A stretch of DNA of 64,000 nt from Aurantiacibacter sp. D1-12 (GTDB lineage Bacteria > Pseudomonadota > Alphaproteobacteria > Sphingomonadales > Sphingomonadaceae), in NCBI RefSeq assembly GCF_028858515.1, contig NZ_JAPJZJ010000002.1, positions 496,001-560,000 of the forward strand. Direction: 5' to 3'. Each line of letters begins with the position of its first letter. Position 1 is the stretch's first letter. The position numbers and the translations under genes were made by a program. Under the pieces are notes generated by a model that was not told where the DNA came from, searched no databases, and saw only the letters and a list, made by a program, of their open reading frames with translations. This document shows positions 34,271 to 43,277 of this stretch, in pieces.

Positions 34271-36067
34271 TCACTTCATCGCAGGTTCGTCAAACTGGAG
34301 TGAGGCAAGACGTGCGTAAAGTCCGCCCTTGGCAGTCAGACTGGCGTGATCGCCCTGCTCCACGATCCGGCCATCCTCCATCACGATGATCCGATTGGCC
34401 GCGCGCACGGTGGCAAGGCGGTGGGCAATGACCAGCGTAGTGCGGTCCTGCATCAGGTTTTCAAGTGCGTCCTGCACCAGCTTCTCGCTTTCGGCGTCCA
34501 ATGCGCTGGTGGCTTCGTCGAGCAAAAGGATCGGAGCATCGCGCAGCAGGGCACGGGCAATCGCCACGCGCTGGCGCTGGCCGCCCGAAAGCCGCGCACC
34601 GCCTTCACCCAGGAAAGTATCGAGGCCATCAGGCAGGTCGCGCAGGAACTGTTCGGCATTGGCCGCGCGCGCTGCGTCCCAGATCGCCTCTTCGCCCGCT
34701 CCCCATGCACCGTAACGCAGGTTGTCGCGCGCGCTGGCGGCGAACAGGATGCCTTCCTGCGGCACGAGCGCCATGCGGCGACGGATTTCTGCTGGGTCAG
34801 CCTGCGTCAACGGAACGCCATCGAGCTTGATCGTGCCCGATTGCGGATCGTAAAACCGCTCGACCAGCTGGAAAATTGTCGACTTGCCCGCGCCCGAGGG
34901 GCCGACGATGGCGACGGTCTCGCCCGGCTCCACGGTCAGGTTAAACTCGGCAATCGCCTGCTCATCCGGCCGTGTGGGATAGCTGAAAGTGACGCTCTGG
35001 AAGGCAAGCCCTCCGCGCGGTGGCTGGGGCAAGGCCTGCGGACGCGCAGGCGCGGTGATCTCGGGCTCTTCCTCGAGCAATTCGGCAAGGCGGCTTGCCG
35101 CACCTGCGCCGCGCAAGAGATCACCGTAGACTTCGGTCAGGGCGCCAAACGAACCCGCAGCGATGATCCCGCCAACCACGAAGGAGGTAATCGTGCCGCC
35201 GGTAATCTCGCCCGAACTGACCAACATCGCACCGCGCCACAGCAACAGGACAATCGAACCGAAGATCAGCGTCATGATCGTTGCCGTCATGACCGATCGG
35301 ATAAGGATGCGCTTTTTCGCCATTGCGAAGGTCGCGTCCACAGCCTTGCTGAAGCGCCCAGCCTCGCGCTCTTCCTGATTGAACCCCTGGACAATCTTCA
35401 TCGAAGACAGGACTTCTGTCGTGATCCCGCCAACATCCGCCACATGATCCTGACTGGATCTGCTGACATTGCGCAGTCGCCTCCCGAAAACAGCGATGGG
35501 CACGATCACCACCGGAATGCCGAGGAGCAACCAGACAGTGAGCTGCGGAGCAAGCCAGAACAGGTACCCGATGCTGAGCACCGCCATGATCGAATTGCGC
35601 AGCGCCACCGAAACGGTGGTGCCCACCACTGTCTCGATAATTGCCGTGTCCGATGTCATACGGCTGCTGATTTCCTTGGGACTGTTCTCTTCGAAAAAGG
35701 CCGGGGATAGCCGCAACAGGTTGGTGTAGACCTTCTCGCGAACATCCGCGACCACACGCTCGCCAATCCAGCTGACGAAATAGAAACGCAGCGCTGTACC
35801 AAGTCCAAGTACGCCGACCAGCAGCATCAGGTAACGGAACCAGCGGTCGATATCCCCGGCGCCCTCACCCGCCGCGCCAAAACCGCGGTCCACCACCAGC
35901 TTCATGCCATAGGGAATGGCGAGCGACATGACCGAAGCTGTGACCAACAGGGCAATCAGCGCCAGCGTGATTTGCGTCGGATACTTGACTGCCTCTCGAT
36001 AGATCATCCGCAACGGACGCAGCGTCTTGGCCGGTTTGGGATCGTCTGCAGTTTCGGGAAGTGCCAT
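34271..36067 (-). CDS. ABC exporter, fused permease and ATPase (MsbA-like)
   Basis: A 598-residue half-transporter. Six membrane helices span about residues 30-310, with coupling-helix sequence around RLSPAFFEENSPKEI. The nucleotide-binding domain has Walker A GPSGAGKST (about 392), signature LSGGQRQRVAIARAL (about 492) and Walker B ILLLDEATSALD. It should act as a homodimer exporting a lipid, peptide or drug; the sequence does not tell which. The start is ATG 36067 (MALPETADD); longer open frame upstream is non-coding. It is divergent from phaZ with a 240-base gap. Confidence 0.92.
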   Translation of the reverse strand: MALPETADDPKPAKTLRPLRMIYREAVKYPTQITLALIALLVTASVMSLAIPYGMKLVVDRGFGAAGEGAGDIDRWFRYLMLLVGVLGLGTALRFYFVSWIGERVVADVREKVYTNLLRLSPAFFEENSPKEISSRMTSDTAIIETVVGTTVSVALRNSIMAVLSIGYLFWLAPQLTVWLLLGIPVVIVPIAVFGRRLRNVSRSSQDHVADVGGITTEVLSSMKIVQGFNQEEREAGRFSKAVDATFAMAKKRILIRSVMTATIMTLIFGSIVLLLWRGAMLVSSGEITGGTITSFVVGGIIAAGSFGALTEVYGDLLRGAGAASRLAELLEEEPEITAPARPQALPQPPRGGLAFQSVTFSYPTRPDEQAIAEFNLTVEPGETVAIVGPSGAGKSTIFQLVERFYDPQSGTIKLDGVPLTQADPAEIRRRMALVPQEGILFAASARDNLRYGAWGAGEEAIWDAARAANAEQFLRDLPDGLDTFLGEGGARLSGGQRQRVAIARALLRDAPILLLDEATSALDAESEKLVQDALENLMQDRTTLVIAHRLATVRAANRIIVMEDGRIVEQGDHASLTAKGGLYARLASLQFDEPAMK

Positions 36068-36307
36068 ATCGCGTTTCGACCTAACCCAATGTACCGCGCC
36101 GTCAAGCCAGCGCGGCGCTCGCAACAGAAGGAAGTGAGGCAAATTTTCCACCGCCGCAGTGCGGAATCGCTTTGCCGCATTGCAACATCTGTCAAAAAGG
36201 GGCATGCCTCCCGCTCGCGCAAAACAGCCCACAGGCAGGCGCACCAACTTCCGGCCCTGGCGAGACGACTGTCCCGGTGGCCACAATTTTGCAGGGGACG
36301 CTCCACA

Positions 36308-37540
36308 TTGCTCTATTCCGCCTATGAATTGCAGAAAGCGTGGTTCAGTTCGGCCAGCAACTGGGCGACCGTGGGCGCGCGGCTGCTCGACAATCCATCA
36401 TTGCCGATGGGCTATTTCGGGATGGGCCCGGCGGCGGCGAGCGCGCTGAAAGTCTTCGCTCACCTCTATGAAGAGCGCGGCAAGCCCGATTTCGATATCC
36501 AGCCGGTGGAAGTGGAAGGCGTCGCAAGGCCTGTTTCGGAAACCGTGGTGCTGGAAAAGCCCTTCGGCTCACTGCGCCGTTTCAAGCGCGATAACCTGCC
36601 CAAGAATGCGCCCAAGCTGCTGATCGTCGCGCCAATGAGCGGCCACTACGCCACGCTGCTGCGCGGCACGGTGCAGCGCATGGTGCAGAACCAGGAAGTG
36701 TGGATCACCGATTGGGCCGATGCGCGCAACGTTCCCTTGTCAGAAGGGCATTTCGACCTCGACGATTATATCGATTACCTGATCGAATTCCTGCAATTTA
36801 TTGGCCAAGAATCAAAGGGGGGCACGCATGTTCTGGCGGTGTGCCAGCCTTCGGTCCCTGCATTCGCGGCCACAGCTGTGATGGGCGCGGCGAAGGATCC
36901 GTGCCGTCCGAAAACGCTCACCATGATGGGCGGCCCGATCGATACCCGCGCCAGCCCGACGAGCGTGAACGACCTGGCGATGGACAAACCGCTAAGCTGG
37001 TTTGAAAACAATGTGATCGCCACCGTGCCGTTCAACTATCCGGGCGCGGGACGGAAGGTCTATCCGGGCTTCCTCCAGCTCGCCGGGTTCATTTCCATGA
37101 ACCTCTCCGATCACATGATGAGCCATTACGAAATGTTCAAACACATGACGATTGGCGATCATGACAGTGCGGATCGGACCAAGCAGTTCTACGACGAATA
37201 CCTATCGGTCTGCGATATGACCGAAGAGTTCTATCTCCAGACCATCGAGCACGTGTTCCAGGAGCATTCGCTGCCGAAAGGCGAGTTCGTTCATCGCGGG
37301 AAGGCGATTGACCCCGATGCCATCCGTGACACTGCGCTACTGGCAATCGAGGGGGAGCTCGATGACATCTCCGGCATCGGCCAGACCCGTGCAGCACTCG
37401 ATCTCGCCGAGCACCTGCCCAAGGCGAAGAAGAAGTACCACCTGGCCAAGGACTGCGGTCACTACGGCATTTTCAACGGCAGCAAGTGGCGCACGCGAAT
37501 TGCCCCTGTGGTCGAGGAATGGATGCGGGAGAATGGGTGA
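36308..37540 (+). CDS. phaZ: Intracellular polyhydroxyalkanoate depolymerase
   Basis: A 410-residue protein of the intracellular PHB depolymerase family. The catalytic triad uses Cys instead of Ser: VCQPSVPAF (Cys near 179), Asp in EGELDDISG (near 351) and His in CGHYGIF (near 384). It has no signal peptide, as expected for a granule-bound cytoplasmic enzyme. I chose TTG 36308: LYSAYELQKAW matches the family N-terminus and AGGGGAC lies about 10 bases upstream. The frame stays open to 35972, but that part is leader. Confidence 0.9.
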   Translation: MLYSAYELQKAWFSSASNWATVGARLLDNPSLPMGYFGMGPAAASALKVFAHLYEERGKPDFDIQPVEVEGVARPVSETVVLEKPFGSLRRFKRDNLPKNAPKLLIVAPMSGHYATLLRGTVQRMVQNQEVWITDWADARNVPLSEGHFDLDDYIDYLIEFLQFIGQESKGGTHVLAVCQPSVPAFAATAVMGAAKDPCRPKTLTMMGGPIDTRASPTSVNDLAMDKPLSWFENNVIATVPFNYPGAGRKVYPGFLQLAGFISMNLSDHMMSHYEMFKHMTIGDHDSADRTKQFYDEYLSVCDMTEEFYLQTIEHVFQEHSLPKGEFVHRGKAIDPDAIRDTALLAIEGELDDISGIGQTRAALDLAEHLPKAKKKYHLAKDCGHYGIFNGSKWRTRIAPVVEEWMRENG

Positions 37541-37543
37541 GGT

Positions 37544-38167
37544 CTAGACCTCTTCCGGTTCCACCTCGCGCCGACCCAGCACCTTCTTGATCAGTCTCCG
37601 CAGCAACAGCACCATTCCGATGGCAATCAGCAACAGCACCACAGCCACGCCTGCGGCTGCGACGGGATATTCGTAGACGAACCACAAGAGGCCGATGGTC
37701 GCGACGTCTTCTGCCGTCGACATGGCGATATTGCTGACGGGTTCGGGCGAGGTGTTGATCGCAGCGCGCGCGCCGGCCTTGCCACCGTGCGCCAGCAGAG
37801 CACCGCCGCCGCCCAGCAGGAAGGCGATTACCTGCATCGCAGGGTCACCCGGATCGACAATGGCCAACGAAAGCAGCGCGCCGCCGATGGGCCGGATCAG
37901 TGTGTGCAGCGTGTCCCACGCGCTATCGAGCCAGGGCACCTTGTCCGCAAAGAATTCTGCCAGTGCACCGAAACCAGCAATGCCCATCACCCATGGATTG
38001 GCGAGGACTTGCAGCGATTCGAGATGTTCGGGCAAAGGCACCACACCGCTTTGCATGGCAATGCCGGTGCCCAGCACAACGACATATAGCCGCCATCCCG
38101 CAAGCAGGCTCACGCTGCCGGCAATGCCGATGATTTCCATGATGCCAAGCGCTGCAGGTGCGTCCAT
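37544..38167 (-). CDS. DUF4126-family membrane protein
   Basis: A 207-residue protein with about five hydrophobic segments and a basic/acidic C-terminal tail (LGRREVEPEEV). GWRLYVVVLGTGIA and PVSNIAMSTAEDVAT are typical of DUF4126 proteins. No function is established. It converges on phaZ with a 3-base gap and is followed upstream by the exosortase-associated ligase on the same strand, with no clear link. Confidence 0.78.
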   Translation of the reverse strand: MDAPAALGIMEIIGIAGSVSLLAGWRLYVVVLGTGIAMQSGVVPLPEHLESLQVLANPWVMGIAGFGALAEFFADKVPWLDSAWDTLHTLIRPIGGALLSLAIVDPGDPAMQVIAFLLGGGGALLAHGGKAGARAAINTSPEPVSNIAMSTAEDVATIGLLWFVYEYPVAAAGVAVVLLLIAIGMVLLLRRLIKKVLGRREVEPEEV

Positions 38168-38206
38168 ACAGATGAGTATTCCCGCAAGCCGCGCAAATGT
38201 CGAGCC

Positions 38207-39598
38207 TTAGGTGGGAAAAGGCGAGCCTTCTCCCCGCTCCGCCGCCAGTTTCTCTGCCACTGCAGAGCGCTGGAATCCCTTGCGGCGGATGCGCCAGAAA
38301 CTCCACAGCGCGCATTGGAAGCCGATCAGGATCAGCGCGAACGACTGGAACGCAATCCCGACGAACAACGCGCCAACGAGGAAGATGATCTGGGCATGCT
38401 GGAGCGCGGTAGCGAGATCGAACATCCAGACGTCGCGGTCTGCGCGTTTGGGGCCTTCCCTCCACCTGATCCGCTCCATGTGCCACACGCCGAGACCCTG
38501 CAGCAGCAGCCACATGAACAGTCCCAGCCATCCCTGTTCGCCGAGCATTTCGAAGTAGGAGGAGTGGTAGGCGCGCGATTCATCGGTCACAGTTTCATAG
38601 GTGATCTGTTGGTTGTTGCCTTCACCTTCGATCTTGGGAACTTCATAGGTGAAACTGTTGGAGCGATAGGCATCGAAGCCACCGCCGGTCGGGTTTGCCA
38701 GCGCATAGTGATAAGTCCATTTCCACACCTGCAGGCGAGTAGATGCACTTTCATCGGACTGGAATCCGGTGATCGTTGCCATGCGATCAGTGAAAGCCTG
38801 TGGCAGGAAGGGAATAGACGCAACCAATGCCACGCTGGCGAGGCCGGCGAACAGGAAACGGTGTTTGACCGCGCGCATCATCAACACGCCCAAGACTCCA
38901 ATGCACACAAGCCCCGTGCGTGCCTGCGTCCCGATCGGGATGAGCAAGCAGGAGAAGATCAGCGCGGCGGCGAAAGTCCACACCCGCCAGTCGGGTTTGA
39001 AAATGGTGCCGTGCCGCGCAAGAAAAAGGATCAGCGGGATCGAAGCGATGGCCGCGGTCGAGAAGATCGAACCTTCGTAAATCCCCGAATCGTTCTGCAC
39101 CAGCAGCACCAACAAGCCGTATCCGCCACCGCCCGCCACAGTCTTCACACCGCCGCTGATGGCAATCGCTGCAATGGAAAGGATGTACACGAGGACGGCA
39201 GCCTCGATCCGCAAGCGCGTGCGCAAAGTAAGTGGCAGGAAGGCGGCGAAGATCAGGCTCTTCCACACCCAGTCCCATTTGGCCCAGGCGGTATCCTGAA
39301 AGGCGGCACCCAGCGTTGTGTATCCGCACCAGGCGAGCAGAGCGACGATCAGGCCCTGGCGGAAGGTAAAGCGGCTGCCCTCTTTCGTATCGAGCAAGGC
39401 ATATCCGGCAAAGGCGGCGATAAAGGCTACCACCGACAGGTGCAGACTACGAATGAACCCCCAGCCGACTTCGCCCGGGGACACGATATCGACATAGATA
39501 TACAACAGCACCCACAGGAACGGGCGCTTGAAGCCCATGGCGATGATCAGGCCGATAAAGATGATCAGGACGATGTCACGCATCGGCATCGCCCCCAT
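38207..39598 (-). CDS. O-glycosylation ligase, exosortase A system-associated
   Basis: A 463-residue polytopic membrane protein with about 10-12 segments. It opens with RDIVLIIFIGLIIAMGFKRP and the DUF5935-type region VDIVSPGEVGWGFI, then has the Wzy/WaaL-like periplasmic loop with TQARTGL and a second loop containing HSSYFEMLGEQGW. This combination is characteristic of the putative O-glycosylation ligases found with exosortase A loci. It probably transfers lipid-linked glycan or polymerises it. ATG at 39598, 39589 and 39583 are all possible starts; the last has GGGGG upstream. No exosortase gene is seen in the window. Confidence 0.85.
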   Translation of the reverse strand: MGAMPMRDIVLIIFIGLIIAMGFKRPFLWVLLYIYVDIVSPGEVGWGFIRSLHLSVVAFIAAFAGYALLDTKEGSRFTFRQGLIVALLAWCGYTTLGAAFQDTAWAKWDWVWKSLIFAAFLPLTLRTRLRIEAAVLVYILSIAAIAISGGVKTVAGGGGYGLLVLLVQNDSGIYEGSIFSTAAIASIPLILFLARHGTIFKPDWRVWTFAAALIFSCLLIPIGTQARTGLVCIGVLGVLMMRAVKHRFLFAGLASVALVASIPFLPQAFTDRMATITGFQSDESASTRLQVWKWTYHYALANPTGGGFDAYRSNSFTYEVPKIEGEGNNQQITYETVTDESRAYHSSYFEMLGEQGWLGLFMWLLLQGLGVWHMERIRWREGPKRADRDVWMFDLATALQHAQIIFLVGALFVGIAFQSFALILIGFQCALWSFWRIRRKGFQRSAVAEKLAAERGEGSPFPT

Positions 39599-39782
39599 GC
39601 GGCCCTTCGTGGTTCTTCAACCACGGCGGCGGTGGTGGCGCTTCATCGCCGGAATTCCTGTCCAGATCCTCACGCGCCAGCAACCGCCATGCGGCGACCA
39701 GAATCAGGCCGTGCGTCAGCAGGATGGAGAAGATATCGATCACGTTTCGTCGGTTCCAAACAGGTATTGCAATGTCGCCCAT
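39576..39782 (-). CDS. Small single-span membrane protein in exosortase-associated group
   Basis: A 68-residue protein with one membrane segment (about residues 14-33, VIDIFSILLTHGLILVAAW) and a cytoplasmic proline-rich tail including PPPPPW. Its stop region overlaps the start of the O-glycosylation ligase by up to 23 bases, which suggests translational coupling. No known family. A role in the glycan machinery follows only from position. Confidence 0.5.
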   Translation of the reverse strand: MGDIAIPVWNRRNVIDIFSILLTHGLILVAAWRLLAREDLDRNSGDEAPPPPPWLKNHEGPHGGDADA

Positions 39783-39834
39783 ACGCGCATGGTCTTGACG
39801 CTGCGTTAAGCAAGATGTGGCAGGGGAAGCGGCG

Positions 39835-41064
39835 ATGACACGGATATTGCACGTTCTTGACCACTCGCTGCCGCTCCACAGCGGCTACACCTTCCGCACG
39901 CGCGCCATTCTGAAGGCGCAGCAAGCGGCAGGGCTGGAAGTACGCGGCATTACCGGCCTGCGACACAGCGCCGATGGTCCATCCGAAGAGGAGGTAGACG
40001 GCCTCACCTTCCATCGCACGCCGGGCAAGGCAGAGGGGCCAGCTGGCCTCAAGGAGTGGCGCGAAATCGGTGCGCTGACCGATGCCATCGTCGCGCTCAC
40101 GCAGGAATGGCGGCCCGATGTGCTGCATGCTCACTCTCCCGCGCTCGACGGTCTCGCCGCCGTTCGTGCGGGCAAGAAGCTGGGCATTCCGGTCGTCTAT
40201 GAAATTCGCGCATTCTGGGAAGATGCTGCGGTCGGCAACCTGACGTCGCGCGAAGGGTCGCTCAAATACCGCCTCACCCGCCAGCTGGAAAACATAGCCG
40301 TCAGCGGCGCGGACCATGTGATGACGATTTGCCAGGGCCTGAAAGACGATCTGGTTTCGCGCGGCGTTTCCCCGGACAAGATCGGCATCATGCCCAACGG
40401 CGTGGACCTGACCATGTTTGGCGAGCCCGCTGTGCGCGACGATGCTCTTGCCGAAGAACTCGGCGTGGGTAGCGGGCCGGTTATCGGCTTTATCGGCAGT
40501 TTCTACGATTACGAGGGGCTGGATGACCTGATCGCCGCGATGCCGATGCTGATAGAGCGGCATCCCGGCGCGCGCCTGCTGATGGTGGGTGGCGGACCGA
40601 TGGAGGAAGCGCTGAAAGCTCAAGCTGCCGCCTCATCCGCCCGCAATGCGATCATTTTTACCGGCCGCGTACCGCACAGCGAAGTGGAACGCTTTTACGC
40701 GCTCACCGATGTCATGGCCTATCCGCGCAAGAAGAGCCGCCTGACCGATCTCGTGACCCCGCTCAAGCCGCTCGAGGCGATGGCGCAGATGAAGCTGGTC
40801 GCGGCAAGCGATGTCGGCGGACACCGCGAACTGGTGACGCATAACGATACCGGCATGCTGTTCACGCCAGACGATCCCGCGGCCTGCGCGGTTGCCCTGG
40901 CCGATCTGATCGACCAGCGCAGCGATTGGCACGCCTTCCGCGCACGGGGCAAGGTACATGTCCGCGACAATCATGACTGGCACCGCAATGCACAGCGTTA
41001 TCAGGTCGTTTACCAAACCCTGTTAGAGCCCAAATCGAATAGCCCGATTTCCGCGGCGGCCTGA
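39835..41064 (+). CDS. Glycosyltransferase family 4, exosortase A system-associated
   Basis: A 409-residue GT-B glycosyltransferase. RILHVLDHSLPLHSGY with the flexible Gly loop is at the N-terminus, IMPNGVDLTMF marks the start of the C-terminal Rossmann domain, and VTPLKPLEAMAQMKLV carries the donor-binding acidic residues of the E-x7-E type. The N-terminal wording is characteristic of the exosortase-A-associated GT4 group. Sugar donor and acceptor are unknown. ATG 39835 has AGGGGAA upstream; GTG 39817 in frame is less likely. It is divergent from the ligase gene pair. Confidence 0.88.
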   Translation: MTRILHVLDHSLPLHSGYTFRTRAILKAQQAAGLEVRGITGLRHSADGPSEEEVDGLTFHRTPGKAEGPAGLKEWREIGALTDAIVALTQEWRPDVLHAHSPALDGLAAVRAGKKLGIPVVYEIRAFWEDAAVGNLTSREGSLKYRLTRQLENIAVSGADHVMTICQGLKDDLVSRGVSPDKIGIMPNGVDLTMFGEPAVRDDALAEELGVGSGPVIGFIGSFYDYEGLDDLIAAMPMLIERHPGARLLMVGGGPMEEALKAQAAASSARNAIIFTGRVPHSEVERFYALTDVMAYPRKKSRLTDLVTPLKPLEAMAQMKLVAASDVGGHRELVTHNDTGMLFTPDDPAACAVALADLIDQRSDWHAFRARGKVHVRDNHDWHRNAQRYQVVYQTLLEPKSNSPISAAA

Positions 41065-41117
41065 TTAATCAGCGCACCCGGGAAAAGGCGTAGAAACAGG
41101 ATTTGCTCGTGGCATCA

Positions 41118-43037
41118 ATGCCAATGGATCAGGAACACGAAGCGCGGCGCGGAGGCGGAAAGCCGCCGGTAAGCGCGCATCCTGCGTTCCCCGCTATCGT
41201 AGCACTATGGTTTGCCGCGCTGCTGGGGCTGGGCAGCCTTATCCTTCCCGTGCAACTGATCGAGCGCGTTGTCAGCGCGACCGGCATTGCTTCGCTCATT
41301 CCCGCAGCCGCGCCACCACTCGGCTTTACCGCGCGCGCCGCGATCGCTCTCGTCGCGACCATTTTTGGAGCGCTGCTGGGGGTTGTCGCTGCAAAGCGTG
41401 TCGCCAATGCGAGCCGCAACCGCGATGACGATATCGGTGAAGCAACCGGTGCCCGTCGCGCTTTCAGCGCGCATGACGATCTCGAGGAAGACGGGATCGA
41501 AGCCGAAGAATTCTATCCGGACGCAGACTATGCCCCCGATGAAGAATCCGGCCAGCGCAAGCGCCGCCGCGCTTTGGCGATGGAAGAGGAAGAGGGACCA
41601 AGCGATTTCCTGTCCGTCGCCCCGCTCCCCGGCGTTGAAGAAGGCGATGCCGGCCTCGACCTGATGGAAGAGGCTCTCGAGCTGGAAGATGAAGTCGAGT
41701 TCACCGACGAATCTGAACCCGATGTACCCGCACCGGAACCCGTCGACGGGCCTGTGGAGGCTCCTCCAGCTGTTGCACACCAGGAATTCGTGGCACCGGA
41801 AGACAGTGAGGAGGCTGGTGAAGAGCCACAGCCTTTCGCATTCCGGGATCGTTCGAACACTGCCGAGCCATTGGCATTCTCCCCCCCGTCGATGGCACGC
41901 CAGACGCCCGCCCAGGCAGAAGCGGCGCCACGCCTCTTCGATACACCTTCCGCGAGTGACGAAGCCACAGAAGCGCAGGCAGAAATGCCGGAAGAACCCC
42001 AAGAGGACCTTGTGTCAGACAAACAGACCTTCCAGCCAGCCGTACCCCAGCCTTTCGAGGCACCACGCGAGGCGGCCAACGAAGCTGAGATCGCATCTGC
42101 CGAAACGCCGCAGGAAGATATGACACCTCCCGCTGCCCCGACAGAAGCGCAGGGAGATAGCGTCGGGCTGGTGCAACTGGTCCAGAAGCTGGGTGACGCG
42201 CTCGACAAGCACCGTGAATGGAGCGCGCAGCGCGCAGCAGAAGCCGCCGCCGCACCGCAACCTGCACCGGCCAACGAAGCCGAAGCCAGCGAAGCTGCGC
42301 CGAGCATCCCGCAAGATTTCGAAGCCGCGCGTCCGGATGATGCGGCCGAAGCCATGGCCGCCTATTTCAGTCGGCCCGCCGAAGCAGCGCCTACTCCGGT
42401 CGAGGACGAAATGCCTGACGCGGATCAGCCTGCTCCGCCCGCCCCAATCCCGGGTCAGCAGTTCGCTCCACTGGCCGAGAACATGCGTATTCGCGATGAA
42501 GACGATGAGGACGAGATGGATGACCTCGCCGCGTCGTTTGCATTGCCGCTGACACGCGCTGAGTCGCCGATCCCGCCATCGGTCACACCAACCCCGCGTC
42601 CGTCTTTCGATATCCCTCCGCCCGACGCTGCAGCTGCAGCTGAAAGCGAAGAGATCGGAGAAGACGAAGAAGAAGAAGAGACATCTCCGCAAAGCGATGC
42701 TGCCTACAGCTCGCTTTCCAGCGTGAACAATCCGTTCAAGCAGGACGCGCAACAATTCGTGCGCATCGACGAGCCCGAGCCCGATGTCGAATCTGTACGG
42801 CCTGCCGTGGTCTTCCCGCATCAGGAAACACGCATGGCAACGCCCGCTCCAGCTCCGGTAGAGGAAGTCGATGCTCAGGAAGCACCCGCTTCCAATGTGG
42901 CACGCCCGTTTGATCGCCCCGCTGATGCCCCTGCGCCAGTGCAGGCCCCGCAAACAGACCGCCAGCCGGCTAACAGTGACGACAACGAGCGCGCCCTGCG
43001 CGAGGCGCTGATGAACCTGCAGCGGATGGGCAAGTAA
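41118..43037 (+). CDS. Large acidic proline-rich protein with N-terminal membrane hairpin
   Basis: A protein of about 640 residues. Two hydrophobic segments (about residues 23-46 and 69-92) anchor it. The remaining 540 residues are low-complexity Glu/Ala/Pro, with repeated patterns such as AEAAPTPVEDEMPDA and a few conserved-looking islands (DSVGLVQLVQKLGDALDKHREW). I recognise no family. The composition suggests an extended cytoplasmic tail. ATG 41118 or 41124 are the plausible starts; the in-frame TTG 41103 is less so. Possibly a scaffold; no basis for more. Confidence 0.6.
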   Translation: MPMDQEHEARRGGGKPPVSAHPAFPAIVALWFAALLGLGSLILPVQLIERVVSATGIASLIPAAAPPLGFTARAAIALVATIFGALLGVVAAKRVANASRNRDDDIGEATGARRAFSAHDDLEEDGIEAEEFYPDADYAPDEESGQRKRRRALAMEEEEGPSDFLSVAPLPGVEEGDAGLDLMEEALELEDEVEFTDESEPDVPAPEPVDGPVEAPPAVAHQEFVAPEDSEEAGEEPQPFAFRDRSNTAEPLAFSPPSMARQTPAQAEAAPRLFDTPSASDEATEAQAEMPEEPQEDLVSDKQTFQPAVPQPFEAPREAANEAEIASAETPQEDMTPPAAPTEAQGDSVGLVQLVQKLGDALDKHREWSAQRAAEAAAAPQPAPANEAEASEAAPSIPQDFEAARPDDAAEAMAAYFSRPAEAAPTPVEDEMPDADQPAPPAPIPGQQFAPLAENMRIRDEDDEDEMDDLAASFALPLTRAESPIPPSVTPTPRPSFDIPPPDAAAAAESEEIGEDEEEEETSPQSDAAYSSLSSVNNPFKQDAQQFVRIDEPEPDVESVRPAVVFPHQETRMATPAPAPVEEVDAQEAPASNVARPFDRPADAPAPVQAPQTDRQPANSDDNERALREALMNLQRMGK

Positions 43038-43277
43038 GCCCACGGCGCAGAACCCCGCGCACCTTCACAATCCGGCCACTTCTCCACGTGCAGTTGCGCG
43101 CATAGGATTGCATGCCCTTGTGCGGTGCAGCAAATCCTGTAAGAGTAGTTTCATGTCGCCATAGGGGTGGCTCACGACATTTTCGTGCAGCCCCGTGCTG
43201 AAGATTCGCGTTTCGTTACCGGTGAAACCGGTTCCGAAGCGCGATTTCTTCGCACTGCAACATGGAAGTAGTAGCTT

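Noticed and set aside
36068-36307. A gene in the 240-base gap between the ABC exporter and phaZ
   Set aside because: Open frames here are extensions of the two neighbours upstream of their better starts; no ribosome site or conserved motif is visible.
43038-43277. Riboswitch or tRNA in the gltB leader
   Set aside because: Short stems such as ACCGGTGAAACCGGT exist but no known riboswitch core or cloverleaf can be drawn.
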